DNA from: Gammaproteobacteria bacterium
GTDB taxonomy: Bacteria > Pseudomonadota > Gammaproteobacteria > Ga0077536
Direction: 5' to 3'
NCBI GenBank assembly: GCA_020849475.1
Contig: JADLGE010000064.1
Location: 1 to 64,000 of the forward strand
Length of the DNA: 64,000 bases
Shown: positions 1 through 8,974 of the stretch, one piece after another
Layout: every line of letters starts with the position of its first letter
Numbering within the stretch: the stretch's first letter is position 1
Notes under the pieces: model-generated
Database searches by the model: none
What the model was told of the DNA's origin: nothing
The model's input: only the letters and a program-made list of their open reading frames with translations
Position numbers and translations under genes: made by a program

Positions 1-2
1 AG

Positions 3-1121
3 GCGCGCATCGCCGTGCTGGACAAGGAGGCCGCGGTCGCGGCCCATCAGAGCGGCCACAACAGCGGCGTCATCCATGCCGGCGTGTACTACGCCCCAGG
101 CAGCTTGAAGGCGCGCCTGTGCCGCGCCGGCCTCGACGCCAGTTACGCCTTCTGCGCGGCGCACGATGTGCCGCATAAGCGCTGCGGGAAAATGATAGTG
201 GCGACCAGCGCCGCTGAACTCGAACGCCTGCGCAGCCTGGCGACGCGCGCGAAGGACAACGGTCTGTCCCTGAGCTGGCTGGAGGCCGCCGATATCGCCG
301 CGCGGGAACCTCAAGTGCAGGGCCTTGCCGCCCTGTACGTGGAAGAAACCGGCATCGCCGATTATCCGCGCCTGTGCCAGGCGCTGGCGGAGCAACTGGC
401 GGCCACGGACGTCACGCTCATGTTCAACGCCGAAGTGCAAGGTATCGATGAACGCGCGGACGAAGTCGTCATCGAAACCACGCAGGGCACCTGGCGCGCG
501 GCGCAACTCGTGGTGTGCGGCGGTTTGCAATCGGACAGGCTCGCGCGGCTCGCTGGCCTGCCGGTCGATTTCGCGGTGGTGCCGTTCCGCGGCGATTACT
601 ACCGCTTGCCGGCGGCGCGCTCGACGCTGGTCGATACGCTTATCTACCCGGTGCCTGACCCGGCCTTGCCGTTTCTCGGTGTGCACCTGACCTTGACCAC
701 CGACGGCGGCATCACGCTCGGGCCAAGCGCGATGCTGGCCTTCGCGCGCGAGGACTACCGCGCCTGGGCATGGCAAAACCGCGATGCCTGGCAGGCCCTG
801 AGTTTTCCTGGCACGTGGCGGCTGTTGTCGCGTTTCGCCCGCGCCGGCGTCACCGAAGTGCTACATGCCGCGAGTCGTCGCGCCTACCTGCGTGCCGCGC
901 AGCGCTACTGCCCCGCGCTGGTGCTGGCCGACCTCGCCGAGAAATCCTGCGGCATTCGCGCCCAGGCTGTCAGTCGCGACGGTGACATGATTCATGATTT
1001 TCTGTTCGAGACCACGCCGCGTAGCGTGCATGTCTTGAACGCGCCATCGCCGGCCGCGACTTCGGCCTTTCCCATTGCCGAGGCGGTCATCGCGCAATTG
1101 CAAACAAGCCTGTCGGTGTGA
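3..1121 (+). CDS. lhgO: L-2-hydroxyglutarate oxidase/dehydrogenase, 5'-truncated by window edge
   Basis: FAD-dependent enzyme of the DAO fold that oxidises L-2-hydroxyglutarate to 2-oxoglutarate, usually membrane-associated. The reading frame is already open at base 3, so the N-terminal Rossmann (GxGxxG) segment lies outside the window. The visible part starts RIAVLDKE and continues with the family hallmark QSGHNSGVIHAGVYYAPGSL and the KARLCRAG stretch that follows it. The substrate-binding half and C-terminal FAD segment (SCGIRAQAVSRDGDMIHDF) are intact to the stop. About 370 residues are seen of a usual length near 400. The GTG at base 15 is an internal codon, not the start. The assignment to LhgO rather than a generic glycine/D-amino acid oxidase rests on the HNSG...HAGVYY motif and is fairly safe. 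Confidence 0.85.
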   Translation, partial: ARIAVLDKEAAVAAHQSGHNSGVIHAGVYYAPGSLKARLCRAGLDASYAFCAAHDVPHKRCGKMIVATSAAELERLRSLATRAKDNGLSLSWLEAADIAAREPQVQGLAALYVEETGIADYPRLCQALAEQLAATDVTLMFNAEVQGIDERADEVVIETTQGTWRAAQLVVCGGLQSDRLARLAGLPVDFAVVPFRGDYYRLPAARSTLVDTLIYPVPDPALPFLGVHLTLTTDGGITLGPSAMLAFAREDYRAWAWQNRDAWQALSFPGTWRLLSRFARAGVTEVLHAASRRAYLRAAQRYCPALVLADLAEKSCGIRAQAVSRDGDMIHDFLFETTPRSVHVLNAPSPAATSAFPIAEAVIAQLQTSLSV

Positions 1122-1230
1122 GCCGCATGCTTGATCCAACGCTGCCAAGGCGAGGCCAAAGTCGCGTAAAATCCGCGCTTCACAATCAGCGCGGTGCTGT
1201 CCGCGCGCCACAATCTTGAGGAGTAGTTCC

Positions 1231-2412
1231 ATGACTGAAGCGACCGTCATTACCGGGCTTGCTCGCACCCCGATGGGCGGCATGCAGGGCGATTTTGCCG
1301 ATGTGAAAGCCACCGTGCTGGGTTCGACCGCGATTCGCGGCGCCCTCAATCGCGCGGGCCTTGCGCCGGAGTCCGTCGACGAAACCATCATGGGCTGCGT
1401 TCTGCCGGCCGGCCTCGGCCAGGCGCCCGCGCGCCAGGCCTCGCTGGGCGCAGGCATTCCCGACAGCGTGCCGTGCACCACCGTCAACAAGATGTGCGGT
1501 TCGGGCATGAAGGCCATCATGCAGGGCTATGACGCCATTCAGGCCGGCTCCGCCGGCGTGGTGGTGGCCGGCGGAATGGAAAGCATGACCAACGCGCCTT
1601 ACCTGCTGCCCAAGGGCCGCGGCGGCATGCGCTTGGGTCACGGCGAAGTGCTCGATCACATGTTCTTCGACGGCCTGGAAGACGCCTTCCAGCGCGGTCG
1701 CCTGATGGGCACCTTCGCCGAAGATTGCGCACGCAAATATAATTTCACGCGCGAAGCGCAGGACGCCTACGCGATTGAATCGCTGAAGCGCGCCCAGAAC
1801 GCCATCGCCAAGAACCTGTTCAAGGCCGAGATCGAACCGGTCAAGTTCAGCGGCCGCAAGGGCGAAGTGGTCATCGATACCGATGAGCAGCCGGGCAAGG
1901 CCCAGCTCGACAAGATTCCGCATTTGAAGCCGGCCTTCGCCAAGGACGGTACCGTTACCGCCGCCAACTCGAGTTCCATTTCCGATGGCGCGGCGGCCGT
2001 CATTCTGATGTCCGAATCGCGCGCCAAGGCACTGGGTTGCCAGGCCCAGGCCCGCATCATCGGCCATTCCAGCCATGCGCAGGCGCCGGGCTGGTTTACC
2101 ACTGCGCCGGTGTTCGCGATCAAGAAGCTCATGGACCGTATCGGCTGGAGTGTCGCCGACGTCGACCTGTTCGAAGTCAATGAAGCGTTTGCCGTGGTGG
2201 CGATGGCCGCCATGCAGGACGTCGGTATTCCCCATGCCAAGCTCAATGTGCGTGGCGGCGCCTGTGCGCTGGGTCATCCGGTCGGCGCGTCGGGCGCCCG
2301 CATTGTCGTGACCCTGGTCAACGCCCTGCGTGACACCGGCGGCAAGCGCGGCATCGCGAGCCTGTGCATCGGTGGCGGCGAAGCCACGGCGCTGGCTATC
2401 GAGCTCGTCTGA
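1231..2412 (+). CDS. Acetyl-CoA acetyltransferase (thiolase)
   Basis: Thiolase that condenses or cleaves acyl-CoAs (acetyl-CoA plus acyl-CoA to 3-ketoacyl-CoA), cytoplasmic, the last step of beta-oxidation or the first of acetoacetyl-CoA synthesis. The 393-residue length is standard. Nucleophile Cys89 sits in NKMCGSGMKAIM, the same number as in the Zoogloea enzyme. The catalytic His lies in NVRGGACALGHPVGASG and the second Cys in CIGGGEATA near the C-terminus; NEAFA is also present. The ATG at 1231 is preceded by GAGGAG at a good distance, so the in-frame ATG at 1216 is rejected. The gene stands alone, ending at a strong hairpin shared with the convergent GST gene. Whether it is biosynthetic or degradative cannot be told from sequence. 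Confidence 0.93.
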   Translation: MTEATVITGLARTPMGGMQGDFADVKATVLGSTAIRGALNRAGLAPESVDETIMGCVLPAGLGQAPARQASLGAGIPDSVPCTTVNKMCGSGMKAIMQGYDAIQAGSAGVVVAGGMESMTNAPYLLPKGRGGMRLGHGEVLDHMFFDGLEDAFQRGRLMGTFAEDCARKYNFTREAQDAYAIESLKRAQNAIAKNLFKAEIEPVKFSGRKGEVVIDTDEQPGKAQLDKIPHLKPAFAKDGTVTAANSSSISDGAAAVILMSESRAKALGCQAQARIIGHSSHAQAPGWFTTAPVFAIKKLMDRIGWSVADVDLFEVNEAFAVVAMAAMQDVGIPHAKLNVRGGACALGHPVGASGARIVVTLVNALRDTGGKRGIASLCIGGGEATALAIELV

Positions 2413-2418
2413 CCGACC

Positions 2419-2455
2419 CTCACTGGATGCCCGCGCAGGGCGGGCATCCAGTGAG
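2419..2455. terminator. Perfect 16-bp inverted repeat between convergent genes
   Basis: Arms 2419-2434 (CTCACTGGATGCCCGC) and 2440-2455 are exact reverse complements with a 5-nt loop. It starts 7 nt after the thiolase stop and lies 13 nt before the end of the oppositely oriented GST gene. A short pyrimidine-rich run (TTTCTCTC) follows. It probably terminates transcription from both sides. The long perfect stem could also be a dispersed repeat element; no second copy is seen in this window. Confidence 0.6.
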
Positions 2456-2467
2456 TTTCTCTCGCTC

Positions 2468-3112
2468 TCAGGGCGGCGCCGGCAAGGCCCGCACCGAGGG
2501 GCGCTCCCCAACCGCCTTGTACCATCGCAACAGGTTGCCCATGGTCGCGGTGGGCTTTACGCCGACCCGCGCCGCGAACTCCACCGTGATATAGGCAGTG
2601 ATATCCGCCGCGGAGAACGCTTCGGTGGCGATGAATTCGCGTCCGGCGAGCTGCTTGTCCAATACTTCGAAAAACGCCAGGCAGCGCGCTTTGCCGCGCT
2701 CGGCGAGCTCGGCTATCTGCGCGTAGTCCCGTGGGCCGGGCACGGCGCGATTGGCAAAGCGCGGCTCACCATTGCGCAAGGCATCGGCCGCCGGCAGGAA
2801 GCCTTCCATTTCAGCACGGCGGCTCCATTGCTCGACGCGCGCTACCTCGAGCGGCGTCGCGCCGAACAGGCAGGGCGTCGGATGCAGGGCTTCGAGATAA
2901 CGACAGATGGCCATGGTCTCTGACAACACGCTGCCATCATCGAGTTCGAGACAGGGCACGGTCGCCAGCGGATTGACCTTGAGGAATTCCGCGCTGAACT
3001 GCTCGCCGTTGCGCAGATTGATCTCCGCAGTCTCAATCTTGAGACCTTTTTCGTTGATGAATACATTCACCCGACGGGGGTTGGGTGCGAGTCCGAAGTC
3101 GTAATATTTCAT
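2468..3112 (-). CDS. Glutathione S-transferase family protein
   Basis: Cytoplasmic GST of 214 residues with an N-terminal thioredoxin-like domain (about 1-80) and an all-helical C-terminal domain (about 90-205). The cis-proline of the glutathione site is Pro53 in ATVPCLELDDGS, and the glutathione-binding turn is SETMAI at 64-69. The N-terminal catalytic position is not certain; NPRR follows the first strand where Ser or Tyr often sits. The ATG at 3112 has GGAGG six bases upstream, which decides it over the in-frame ATG at 3142. It is convergent with the thiolase and divergent from tag. Substrate unknown: conjugation of electrophiles, dehalogenation or isomerisation are all possible for such GSTs. 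Confidence 0.88.
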   Translation of the reverse strand: MKYYDFGLAPNPRRVNVFINEKGLKIETAEINLRNGEQFSAEFLKVNPLATVPCLELDDGSVLSETMAICRYLEALHPTPCLFGATPLEVARVEQWSRRAEMEGFLPAADALRNGEPRFANRAVPGPRDYAQIAELAERGKARCLAFFEVLDKQLAGREFIATEAFSAADITAYITVEFAARVGVKPTATMGNLLRWYKAVGERPSVRALPAPP

Positions 3113-3217
3113 GGTGCCTCCCAAGGCGAACAGCCGCGTCATGATACTGAAAGGCCGGGCTGCGCGCGAAGTCGCGCATGGCTATCATGCCCGGCACAAG
3201 ACGACGGAGGACGATGG

Positions 3218-3847
3218 ATGAGCAGCAAGGTCAAGGCCAACAACGGCGAGCCGGTTGTCGACTCGCGTACACGTTGTCCGTGGGTCGAACTGGACAAGCC
3301 CGACTACGTCGCCTACCACGATTGCGAGTGGGGCGTGCCGGTGCATGATGATCGCCTGATGTTCGAATACATCATTCTCGAGGGCGCGCAGGCCGGTTTG
3401 AGCTGGTACACGGTGTTACGCAAACGCGATGCTTACCGCAAGGCGTTCGCCAATTTCGACATTGCCAAGGTGGCGCGCTTCACTCCCGAGAAAATAGAAA
3501 CCCTGATGGCTGACGCAGGCCTGGTGCGCAATCGCCAGAAGCTCGAATCGGCGGTTGGCAACGCGCGGGCGTGTCTCAAGCTGCAGGAGGAATTCGGCAG
3601 CGTGTGTGACTATCTCTGGACATTCGTCGATGGCACACCGCAGATCAACGCACCACGCACGCGCGCCGACTATCGCGCCACCAGTGCTGAATCAGACCGC
3701 CTGAGTGCGGAATTGAAACGTCGCGGCTTCAAGTTTGTCGGCTCGACCATCATGTATGCCTTCATGCAGGCCACCGGGTTGGTGAACGATCATGCGCACG
3801 ATTGCTTTCGACAGCCGGCAGTGATGGCCGCGGCACGCGAGACTTGA
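3218..3847 (+). CDS. tag: DNA-3-methyladenine glycosylase I (Tag)
   Basis: Base-excision repair glycosylase that removes 3-methyladenine from alkylated DNA. The 209-residue protein carries the family's zinc site as Cys20, His34 (YHDCEWG), His192 and Cys196 (NDHAHDCF), with the spacing known from E. coli Tag. The ILEGAQAGLSWYTVLRKR segment contains the Glu and Trp that recognise the base in the E. coli enzyme. Start ATG 3218 follows ACGGAGGA at 7 nt. An overlapping ATG at 3214 is out of frame. Single gene, ending at a strong bidirectional terminator. Confidence 0.95.
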   Translation: MSSKVKANNGEPVVDSRTRCPWVELDKPDYVAYHDCEWGVPVHDDRLMFEYIILEGAQAGLSWYTVLRKRDAYRKAFANFDIAKVARFTPEKIETLMADAGLVRNRQKLESAVGNARACLKLQEEFGSVCDYLWTFVDGTPQINAPRTRADYRATSAESDRLSAELKRRGFKFVGSTIMYAFMQATGLVNDHAHDCFRQPAVMAAARET

Positions 3848-3866
3848 AGGCAGGCCACTCGAGGGC

Positions 3867-3900
3867 AAAAAAAAACGGCGGTCCTGGACCGCCGTTTTTT
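3867..3900. terminator. Bidirectional rho-independent terminator
   Basis: A nine-A run leads into stem CGGCGGTC (3876-3883), loop CTG, GACCGCCG (3887-3894) and six Ts (3895-3900). Including the A/T tracts the arms span 3870-3883 and 3887-3900. It serves tag on the plus strand and the Ycf48-like gene on the minus strand, whose stop is 21 nt away. Confidence 0.9.
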
Positions 3901-3920
3901 CGAGCACGCTGAGCAGGGAC

Positions 3921-5159
3921 TCAGAGGTCCACCGGCACCCGCGTCCAGGCGCCATCCTTGTAGCGGATGGCCGTCGCGCGGCCGCCCAGCACCAGGATGC
4001 TGCCATCGGGCATCACGACCGGGGTCTTCAACCACGACAGCAGGTGCAACTGCGTGCGGTCGGCAAGCTTCCAGCTGTCACCGTCCAGCACGCCGATCAA
4101 ACCCACCGCGCCAGCGATCAGCGGCTTGCCATCGGGCAGCAGTGTGATGCCGAAAATACCTTCGCGGCCTGGTGCGGGATTGTTGGTCCAGGTCACACCG
4201 CCGTCGTGGCTGACTTCGCTGATACCGGCAGCGCCGACCAGCCAGATCTGATCACCATTGGTCGTGCCGCCCAGCCAGTAAGCCGGTTCCGGCTCGTGGG
4301 GCACGATGCGCGTATCGCGGCGGACCCAGGACGCGCCGCCGTCTTCGCTCTGCAAGACCATGCCGAACTCGCCGCCGATGGTGACTTTGCCGTTGGCGAC
4401 CAGCACCACGTTCCACGACACGTCGCCGATGCGGAAGGGCGGGCCAGGATTGAACTTGAAGGTGATGGTCGGCGCCGGATTGGCATCCAGCTGGTTGGCG
4501 ACCTGTACGAAACCTTCATCGGGGTACAAGGTGTAGTCAGTGTCCGCAACCGCCGGTTTGCCGTTGACGGTGGCGTTGAACTGCACGGTGTCGGCGCTGA
4601 TGTTGCTCACGCCCATGTAGTAGTCAGCGGGCTTGACGTCGGGGAAGGTTGCGAGCGGCTGGCTGATGTCCTTCACTTCCACCGCGTCGAACTTCTTGCC
4701 GTCGGTGCTGTGGGCGATCAGGCCGCGTGCGCCGACCACCCAGATGTTGTTGCCATCGTGGGCGATATCCAGCACCGGCTCGTTGAATTCCGACAACGAT
4801 GCGAGTTCAGTGATGGTGGCGCCGTCGTAGCTGTAGACCTTGCCGGTGGCGCTGCCGATCAGCACCATCGAATCGGAAATCGCTTCGAGGCAAGTGAAGT
4901 CTTCATCAGGATGCTTGGCGAGCAATTCGAGCTTGGCCGCATCGTCGCTGACCTTGAGTTGACCGACAACGCCGTGATGCCCGGTCACGACCACCGATTT
5001 CAGGCCTGGCAGATAGGCGCCATCGAGCAGGTCGGTTTTGAGAGGTACACGCTTGGCGGCCTCCGTGCCTTCGCCACCCTGGTCTTGCGCCAAGCTGGTT
5101 CCGCTTACCGCGCAGAGCAGGAACAAGCCCGCCAGCTGCCGCATTTGAAGTGCGCTCAT
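3921..5159 (-). CDS. Exported Ycf48-like (photosynthesis-system-II assembly factor-type) beta-propeller protein
   Basis: Predicted periplasmic or outer-membrane-associated seven-bladed propeller of about 412 residues. An N-terminal signal peptide (core LAGLFLLCAVSGTSLA, cut before QDQ) is followed by repeated blades with the BNR/Ycf48 signature, for example GEFGMVLQSEDGGASWVRRD and GISEVSHDGGVTWTNN (an Asp-box-like DGGxxW). Such proteins occur in non-photosynthetic proteobacteria beside DUF1302 and DUF1329 genes and RND exporters; here DUF1302 and DUF1329 genes lie 1.3 and 6 kb away, but no RND pump is in the window. The start is uncertain: ATG 5159 is preferred (GGGA upstream), ATG 5171 is in frame without a clear ribosome site. 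The molecular function of the bacterial non-photosynthetic group is not established. Confidence 0.75.
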   Translation of the reverse strand: MSALQMRQLAGLFLLCAVSGTSLAQDQGGEGTEAAKRVPLKTDLLDGAYLPGLKSVVVTGHHGVVGQLKVSDDAAKLELLAKHPDEDFTCLEAISDSMVLIGSATGKVYSYDGATITELASLSEFNEPVLDIAHDGNNIWVVGARGLIAHSTDGKKFDAVEVKDISQPLATFPDVKPADYYMGVSNISADTVQFNATVNGKPAVADTDYTLYPDEGFVQVANQLDANPAPTITFKFNPGPPFRIGDVSWNVVLVANGKVTIGGEFGMVLQSEDGGASWVRRDTRIVPHEPEPAYWLGGTTNGDQIWLVGAAGISEVSHDGGVTWTNNPAPGREGIFGITLLPDGKPLIAGAVGLIGVLDGDSWKLADRTQLHLLSWLKTPVVMPDGSILVLGGRATAIRYKDGAWTRVPVDL

Positions 5160-5282
5160 TAGGTATCCCATTTACTTATTTGGTGGAAATTGTGTGGGTG
5201 CGCCACTCGAGCGGCGGCGACCCATGCCACGGGCAATCGCGCGTCCTGAACTTCCGCTCCCCGTCCCCAGCGGAGGCTCGTT

Positions 5283-5311
5283 AAAATACCAATACGACTA
5301 CTGGCATACAA
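5283..5311 (-). promoter_or_regulatory. Possible sigma70-type promoter for the Ycf48-like gene
   Basis: On the minus strand a -35-like TTGTAT (5306-5311) and a -10-like TATTTT (5283-5288) are 17 nt apart, about 120 nt upstream of the start. Matches to consensus are partial (3/6 and 4/6), but this is the most AT-rich spot in the gap. Confidence 0.25.
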
Positions 5312-5325
5312 GCCGCACGCCTCGA

Positions 5326-5826
5326 TCAACCGGCTTTCGTTAGTGCCGCGTAACGACCGCCGAAATACAGCAGCGGTTCGATACCCGCACCATCGTTGCT
5401 GACGATGCGTTGTACTTCGCCGAGCATGATTTGATGGTCGCCGCCGGCCACGATGTCGCGCACCGTGCATTCAATGGACAGCAACGCGCCGTCCAGCAGC
5501 GGTGCGCCGCTGGCGCCGGGTGCGTGCGCCACACCGGTGAATTTCTCCTCGCCTTTTTTGGCAAAGCGATTCGACAAGTCCTGCTGAGTGCTGGCCAGCA
5601 CGTTGATGCAAAACACCTTCGATTCACGCATCGGCGCGAGGGTGTCGGAATTGTTGTCGACGCACACGATGAACATCGGCGGGTTCAAGGACAGGGAGGT
5701 CACCGCGTTCATGGTCAGACCATAAGGTTTGCCCGCGCTGTCGATGGTGGTGACGATGGACACGCCGGTGGCCCACAGGCCGCTGGCCCGCCGGAATGCT
5801 TCGGGGGTAATCGTGTTGTCGCTCAT
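5326..5826 (-). CDS. Flavin reductase family protein (FMN/FAD:NAD(P)H reductase component)
   Basis: 166-residue single-domain protein of the flavin reductase-like (HpaC/split-barrel) family. These supply reduced FMN or FAD to two-component flavin monooxygenases. Typical segments seen are the N-terminal RRASGLWATGVSIVTT, the flavin-phosphate region YGLTMNAVTSLSLNPPM, and the C-terminal GGDHQIMLGEV...LLYFGGRYAAL. No oxygenase is directly next to it; candidate partners in the window are the FMNH2-type LLM proteins (for example at 23.0 kb), but this pairing is a guess. ATG 5826 gives the standard N-terminus. Confidence 0.88.
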   Translation of the reverse strand: MSDNTITPEAFRRASGLWATGVSIVTTIDSAGKPYGLTMNAVTSLSLNPPMFIVCVDNNSDTLAPMRESKVFCINVLASTQQDLSNRFAKKGEEKFTGVAHAPGASGAPLLDGALLSIECTVRDIVAGGDHQIMLGEVQRIVSNDGAGIEPLLYFGGRYAALTKAG

Positions 5827-6483
5827 TGAGTGATCCAGGGTGGTTCAAGACAAGGGCGACACTCTGCAACGAAGCCCGTACGCCGCGCAAGGTGAGGACG
5901 CGCGCGTCGTCAGCGACCTCGCAGGCGAGTGGGTCATGCTCGCCGGTCGGCACTCCCGCAGGGCGCAGGCCCTGCCGGCCTGCAATGCTCGCGGGCATCC
6001 TCGCGGTCTGTGCAGGTCCTACCCATACGGGGAGGCGAGCAGGCATGGTGGGGCTGTTTCATTTTGAAACGGGGGCGGCGGGGACGCGTCGTTGCCCTGC
6101 CCCAGTCTGGTCTTTCGGGGGCCAGGAACGGGCGCAGGCATGGCCCCTGAGTGTGGCTAATTTCCAACGCTTTGAGTGTTTATCTTTCGCCACACTCGTG
6201 GCAGACTACGTTTTGCATGGGTAATTGTCGTTGCGGAATTACGTCGCTCGGCCGCTAATCACTCGGCGGCCATGCAACAAGTGGTATCCGTACAGCGCTT
6301 CGGAACAGTGCTCGACAGTGAGGCGCGGCGCGGTGGGCAGGAAGCCCAGGGCCGCAGCAACGCGGTCTCAAGGATGGACTGGCTCGCCGCAGACAAGCAC
6401 ATGCAGGAATCGCGAATGGCCGTGAACGACAGCAATGGCGCTCACGGCTTTGTTAAATGGGGGAAGACATGGGAGATAAATCC
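5827..6483. other. 657-nt gap without a recognisable gene, containing two inverted repeats
   Basis: Between the divergent flavin reductase and DUF1302 genes. Open frames exist (for example 5826-6224) but their translations show no family features or ribosome site, and I do not call them. Two inverted repeats are visible: GTTTCA/TGAAAC around a TTT loop at 6056-6070, and GAGTGTGGC (6149-6157) with its exact reverse complement at 6189-6197. The second flanks the most AT-rich part of the gap and may be an operator or a long-loop hairpin. A long leader for the barrel gene is possible. Confidence 0.5.
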
Positions 6484-8889
6484 ATGAAGCAACCGAAAGG
6501 CGTGTTTCGAACAGCCTTGGCTGCCGCGCTGGCGCTGGGCGCCTCGCACGCGCATGCCGTGGTCACTTTCGACGCCATGGGCGGCGAACTGGAAGTCGAA
6601 GGTTCTCTGACAAGCACCGTGCGCGCCAACATCGGCTCGGGCGACGCTTATCTGGGCCAGTGGCTCCAGCGACTGCAGATCGAGGCGGGACTCAACTACG
6701 AAAACGTCGGCTTCTTCGACAAGCTGAGTTTCGTGACGGTCATCCGTCCTGAATACGATATCGCGCAGGATCTGGGCGACATCACCAGCGGCCGCATCGG
6801 CGAAGGCGCCACCCGGCCGTCCAATCACGACCGCTCGGTGTTCAACTACGAGAACGAAGGTCTGGCCTTCGGCGGTTTCGACGCGTTCTTTGGCCCCGGC
6901 TCATTCAAGACCGGTGGTATCGGCAAGATTGTCGAAATGGGTTTCGAAAACCCGGAATGGTTGCAGAAGAACTTCGAAGTCGACTTCTCGCGCAGCCCGC
7001 TCAACAAGCATCAGAAGGTTAGGTTCACCGGCACCGCGCCTTTCGGCGGCGGCGGCGTGAGCGCGCCCGGCGGCGGCTTCCCGTTCGTCGTGCAGAAATC
7101 GTCCAACCTCGACCTCGACTGCCGTCATTGCCCGGATCTCAATCTGAGCAACATGGACGTCGCCATCGGCAACACCGATTCCAACGGTCGCATCTATCCC
7201 TTCCGCGAACTCTATGCTGACGCCGTCGCCGGCGACTTCTGGTTCCGCGTGGGCAAGCAGCAGATCGTGTGGGGCAAGACCGACTTCTTCCGCCTGCAGG
7301 ACATCGCCAACCCGATAGACTTCGGCCAGCACTTCTTCTTCGATTCGTTCGAAGACATCCGCATTCCGCAGTGGATGGCTTCGGCGCAGTGGAAGTTCGG
7401 CTCGCTCGGTCCGCTGACCGACAACGCCGTGCAGGTGGTGTGGAACTTCGATCGTTTCCAGGGCGTCGGCCTTGGCAACCCCTCGCAGTTCTGGGCTCAT
7501 CCGTTCGCCAAGGACATCTCGACCTTCGCGATCTTCAACACCTTCTTCACGCCGGAACCCTGCGTGAATTCGGCGACCGTCATCAACAACCCGGGCTTCA
7601 TGAAGGCCGTGGACGTCTGCGGCGCTCTCGGCCCGCAGGATCCGCGTAAGGCTTCGGGCTTCGGTGCGTCGGCTGGTATCGACGGCTATCACATGCCGGG
7701 CTACCAGATTGGAAACACGGAAGCGGGCTGGCGTTGGGAATTCCGTTTGAGCGACTGGCGCGTGGCGGTGTCGCATTGGTACGGCTGGAACGACGCTCCG
7801 GTGTTCCGTTTCCACACCGTGCAGACCATTGCGGCTCTGACCCCGGGTGGCGTGGCTTCGGCCAACAACCTGACGGTTGCCGACCTGACGCTCGCGCGTC
7901 GTGACCAGGCGCAGGGCGTGGCCAATGGCCTGTACTCTGCCAACAGTCTCGAAGCCAGCGACAAGCCGAGTGCCCTCGTGCATGCCGCGCGCAAGGGCGC
8001 GTTCAGTGCTGCCACCAACCCGGGTGCCCTGGGTGGTGCGGTGCCGATCGTTTCCCAGACCCCGCAGCAGGCCGCTCGTGCTCTGATGCAGAGCCCGAAC
8101 AAGGCCTACCGCGACGCTGCGCGTTTTGCTGCCAAGACCGGCAACTACTCCGCGCTGTGGGCGGCAACGGCCCCGTCGTTGGCTGGTGCCATCAACAAGA
8201 ACACCAACAACGTCAACGGCCTCGGCCCGGTGCTGGGTGGTCGGGCGTCTGTTGAATACAAGCAGGCCCATACCCTCGGCCTGTCCTTCGACTACTTCGA
8301 GCAGTACACCGGCACGGTGTGGCGCGTGGAGTCGTCCTGGACGCTGGACGAACTGGTGATGAACACCCGCAAGGTCGACTGGCGCGATACCAGCGACGTC
8401 ATGCGTTGGTCCATTGGTATCGACCGTCCGACCTTCCTGAAGTGGCTGAACAAGGATCGCACCTTCTTCCTGTCCCTGCAGATGTTCGACACCTGGTACA
8501 TGGAACATGAAGGTGACAAGCACACCGGCATGCTGAACGACGAGCACAACTTCATCACGACGTTCTTCTTCATCGGCAACTACATGCGTGATCGCCTGAA
8601 GCCGGTGGGTTTCTACGTGTGGGAAGAAGCGAGCAACTCGCACGTCGCTGGTTTGAACCTCGAGTGGCTGATGGACAACCATTGGTCAATCAAGGGCGGT
8701 TTCCACACCATCTGGGGTGGCACCGGCAACACCAACCACGACACCGGTCCGTTCACGACTTTCGTGACCCCGGGCTCGGATGGCACCGTCAACCCGTACG
8801 TGTTCTCGAACCTGGGTATTGCTCACCAGGGTCTGGGCGCCGTGCGTAACTACGACGAAATCTTCTTCGAACTGAAGTACCAGTTCTAA
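6484..8889 (+). CDS. DUF1302 family outer-membrane protein
   Basis: 801-residue exported protein with a signal peptide (MKQPKGVFRTALAAALALGA, cut after SHAHA) and a predicted beta-barrel ending in Phe (FFELKYQF), the usual outer-membrane sorting signal. Aromatic-rich alternating strands, VGKQQIVWGKTDFFRLQDI and a CRHC pair near residue 200 fit DUF1302. Members are found with DUF1329 genes in hydrocarbon-, alcohol- and sterol-using proteobacteria, and a role in uptake or export of hydrophobic compounds is generally inferred, not proven. Three in-frame ATGs (6457, 6469, 6484) exist; 6484 is chosen because GGGAGA precedes it by 7 nt and it begins the signal peptide. The DUF1329 partner lies 2.2 kb downstream on the same strand. 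Confidence 0.88.
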   Translation: MKQPKGVFRTALAAALALGASHAHAVVTFDAMGGELEVEGSLTSTVRANIGSGDAYLGQWLQRLQIEAGLNYENVGFFDKLSFVTVIRPEYDIAQDLGDITSGRIGEGATRPSNHDRSVFNYENEGLAFGGFDAFFGPGSFKTGGIGKIVEMGFENPEWLQKNFEVDFSRSPLNKHQKVRFTGTAPFGGGGVSAPGGGFPFVVQKSSNLDLDCRHCPDLNLSNMDVAIGNTDSNGRIYPFRELYADAVAGDFWFRVGKQQIVWGKTDFFRLQDIANPIDFGQHFFFDSFEDIRIPQWMASAQWKFGSLGPLTDNAVQVVWNFDRFQGVGLGNPSQFWAHPFAKDISTFAIFNTFFTPEPCVNSATVINNPGFMKAVDVCGALGPQDPRKASGFGASAGIDGYHMPGYQIGNTEAGWRWEFRLSDWRVAVSHWYGWNDAPVFRFHTVQTIAALTPGGVASANNLTVADLTLARRDQAQGVANGLYSANSLEASDKPSALVHAARKGAFSAATNPGALGGAVPIVSQTPQQAARALMQSPNKAYRDAARFAAKTGNYSALWAATAPSLAGAINKNTNNVNGLGPVLGGRASVEYKQAHTLGLSFDYFEQYTGTVWRVESSWTLDELVMNTRKVDWRDTSDVMRWSIGIDRPTFLKWLNKDRTFFLSLQMFDTWYMEHEGDKHTGMLNDEHNFITTFFFIGNYMRDRLKPVGFYVWEEASNSHVAGLNLEWLMDNHWSIKGGFHTIWGGTGNTNHDTGPFTTFVTPGSDGTVNPYVFSNLGIAHQGLGAVRNYDEIFFELKYQF

Positions 8890-8942
8890 GCGGTCTCGCC
8901 ATGGCTCGCGTGACCATTGCGGCTGCGCGCAGCGGATAAGAG

Positions 8943-8974
8943 AAAACGGAGGGCACTGCCCTCCGTTTTTTTTT
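8943..8974 (+). terminator. Rho-independent terminator after the DUF1302 gene
   Basis: Stem AAAACGGAGGGC (8943-8954), loop ACT, GCCCTCCGTTTT (8958-8969) and a nine-T run to 8974. It separates the DUF1302 transcript from the HEAT-repeat gene, so the two are not simply one operon. Confidence 0.92.

Noticed and set aside
1186-2511. A 441-codon minus-strand frame across the thiolase
   Set aside because: The thiolase has all catalytic residues and a ribosome site; the antisense frame has none.
5826-6224. A 132-codon plus-strand frame in the gap after the flavin reductase
   Set aside because: No ribosome site, no recognisable fold, and Arg/Cys/Gly-rich composition; kept as gene-free region.
6901-8682. 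A 593-codon minus-strand frame across the DUF1302 gene
   Set aside because: No protein features, and the plus-strand barrel has a signal peptide and terminal Phe.
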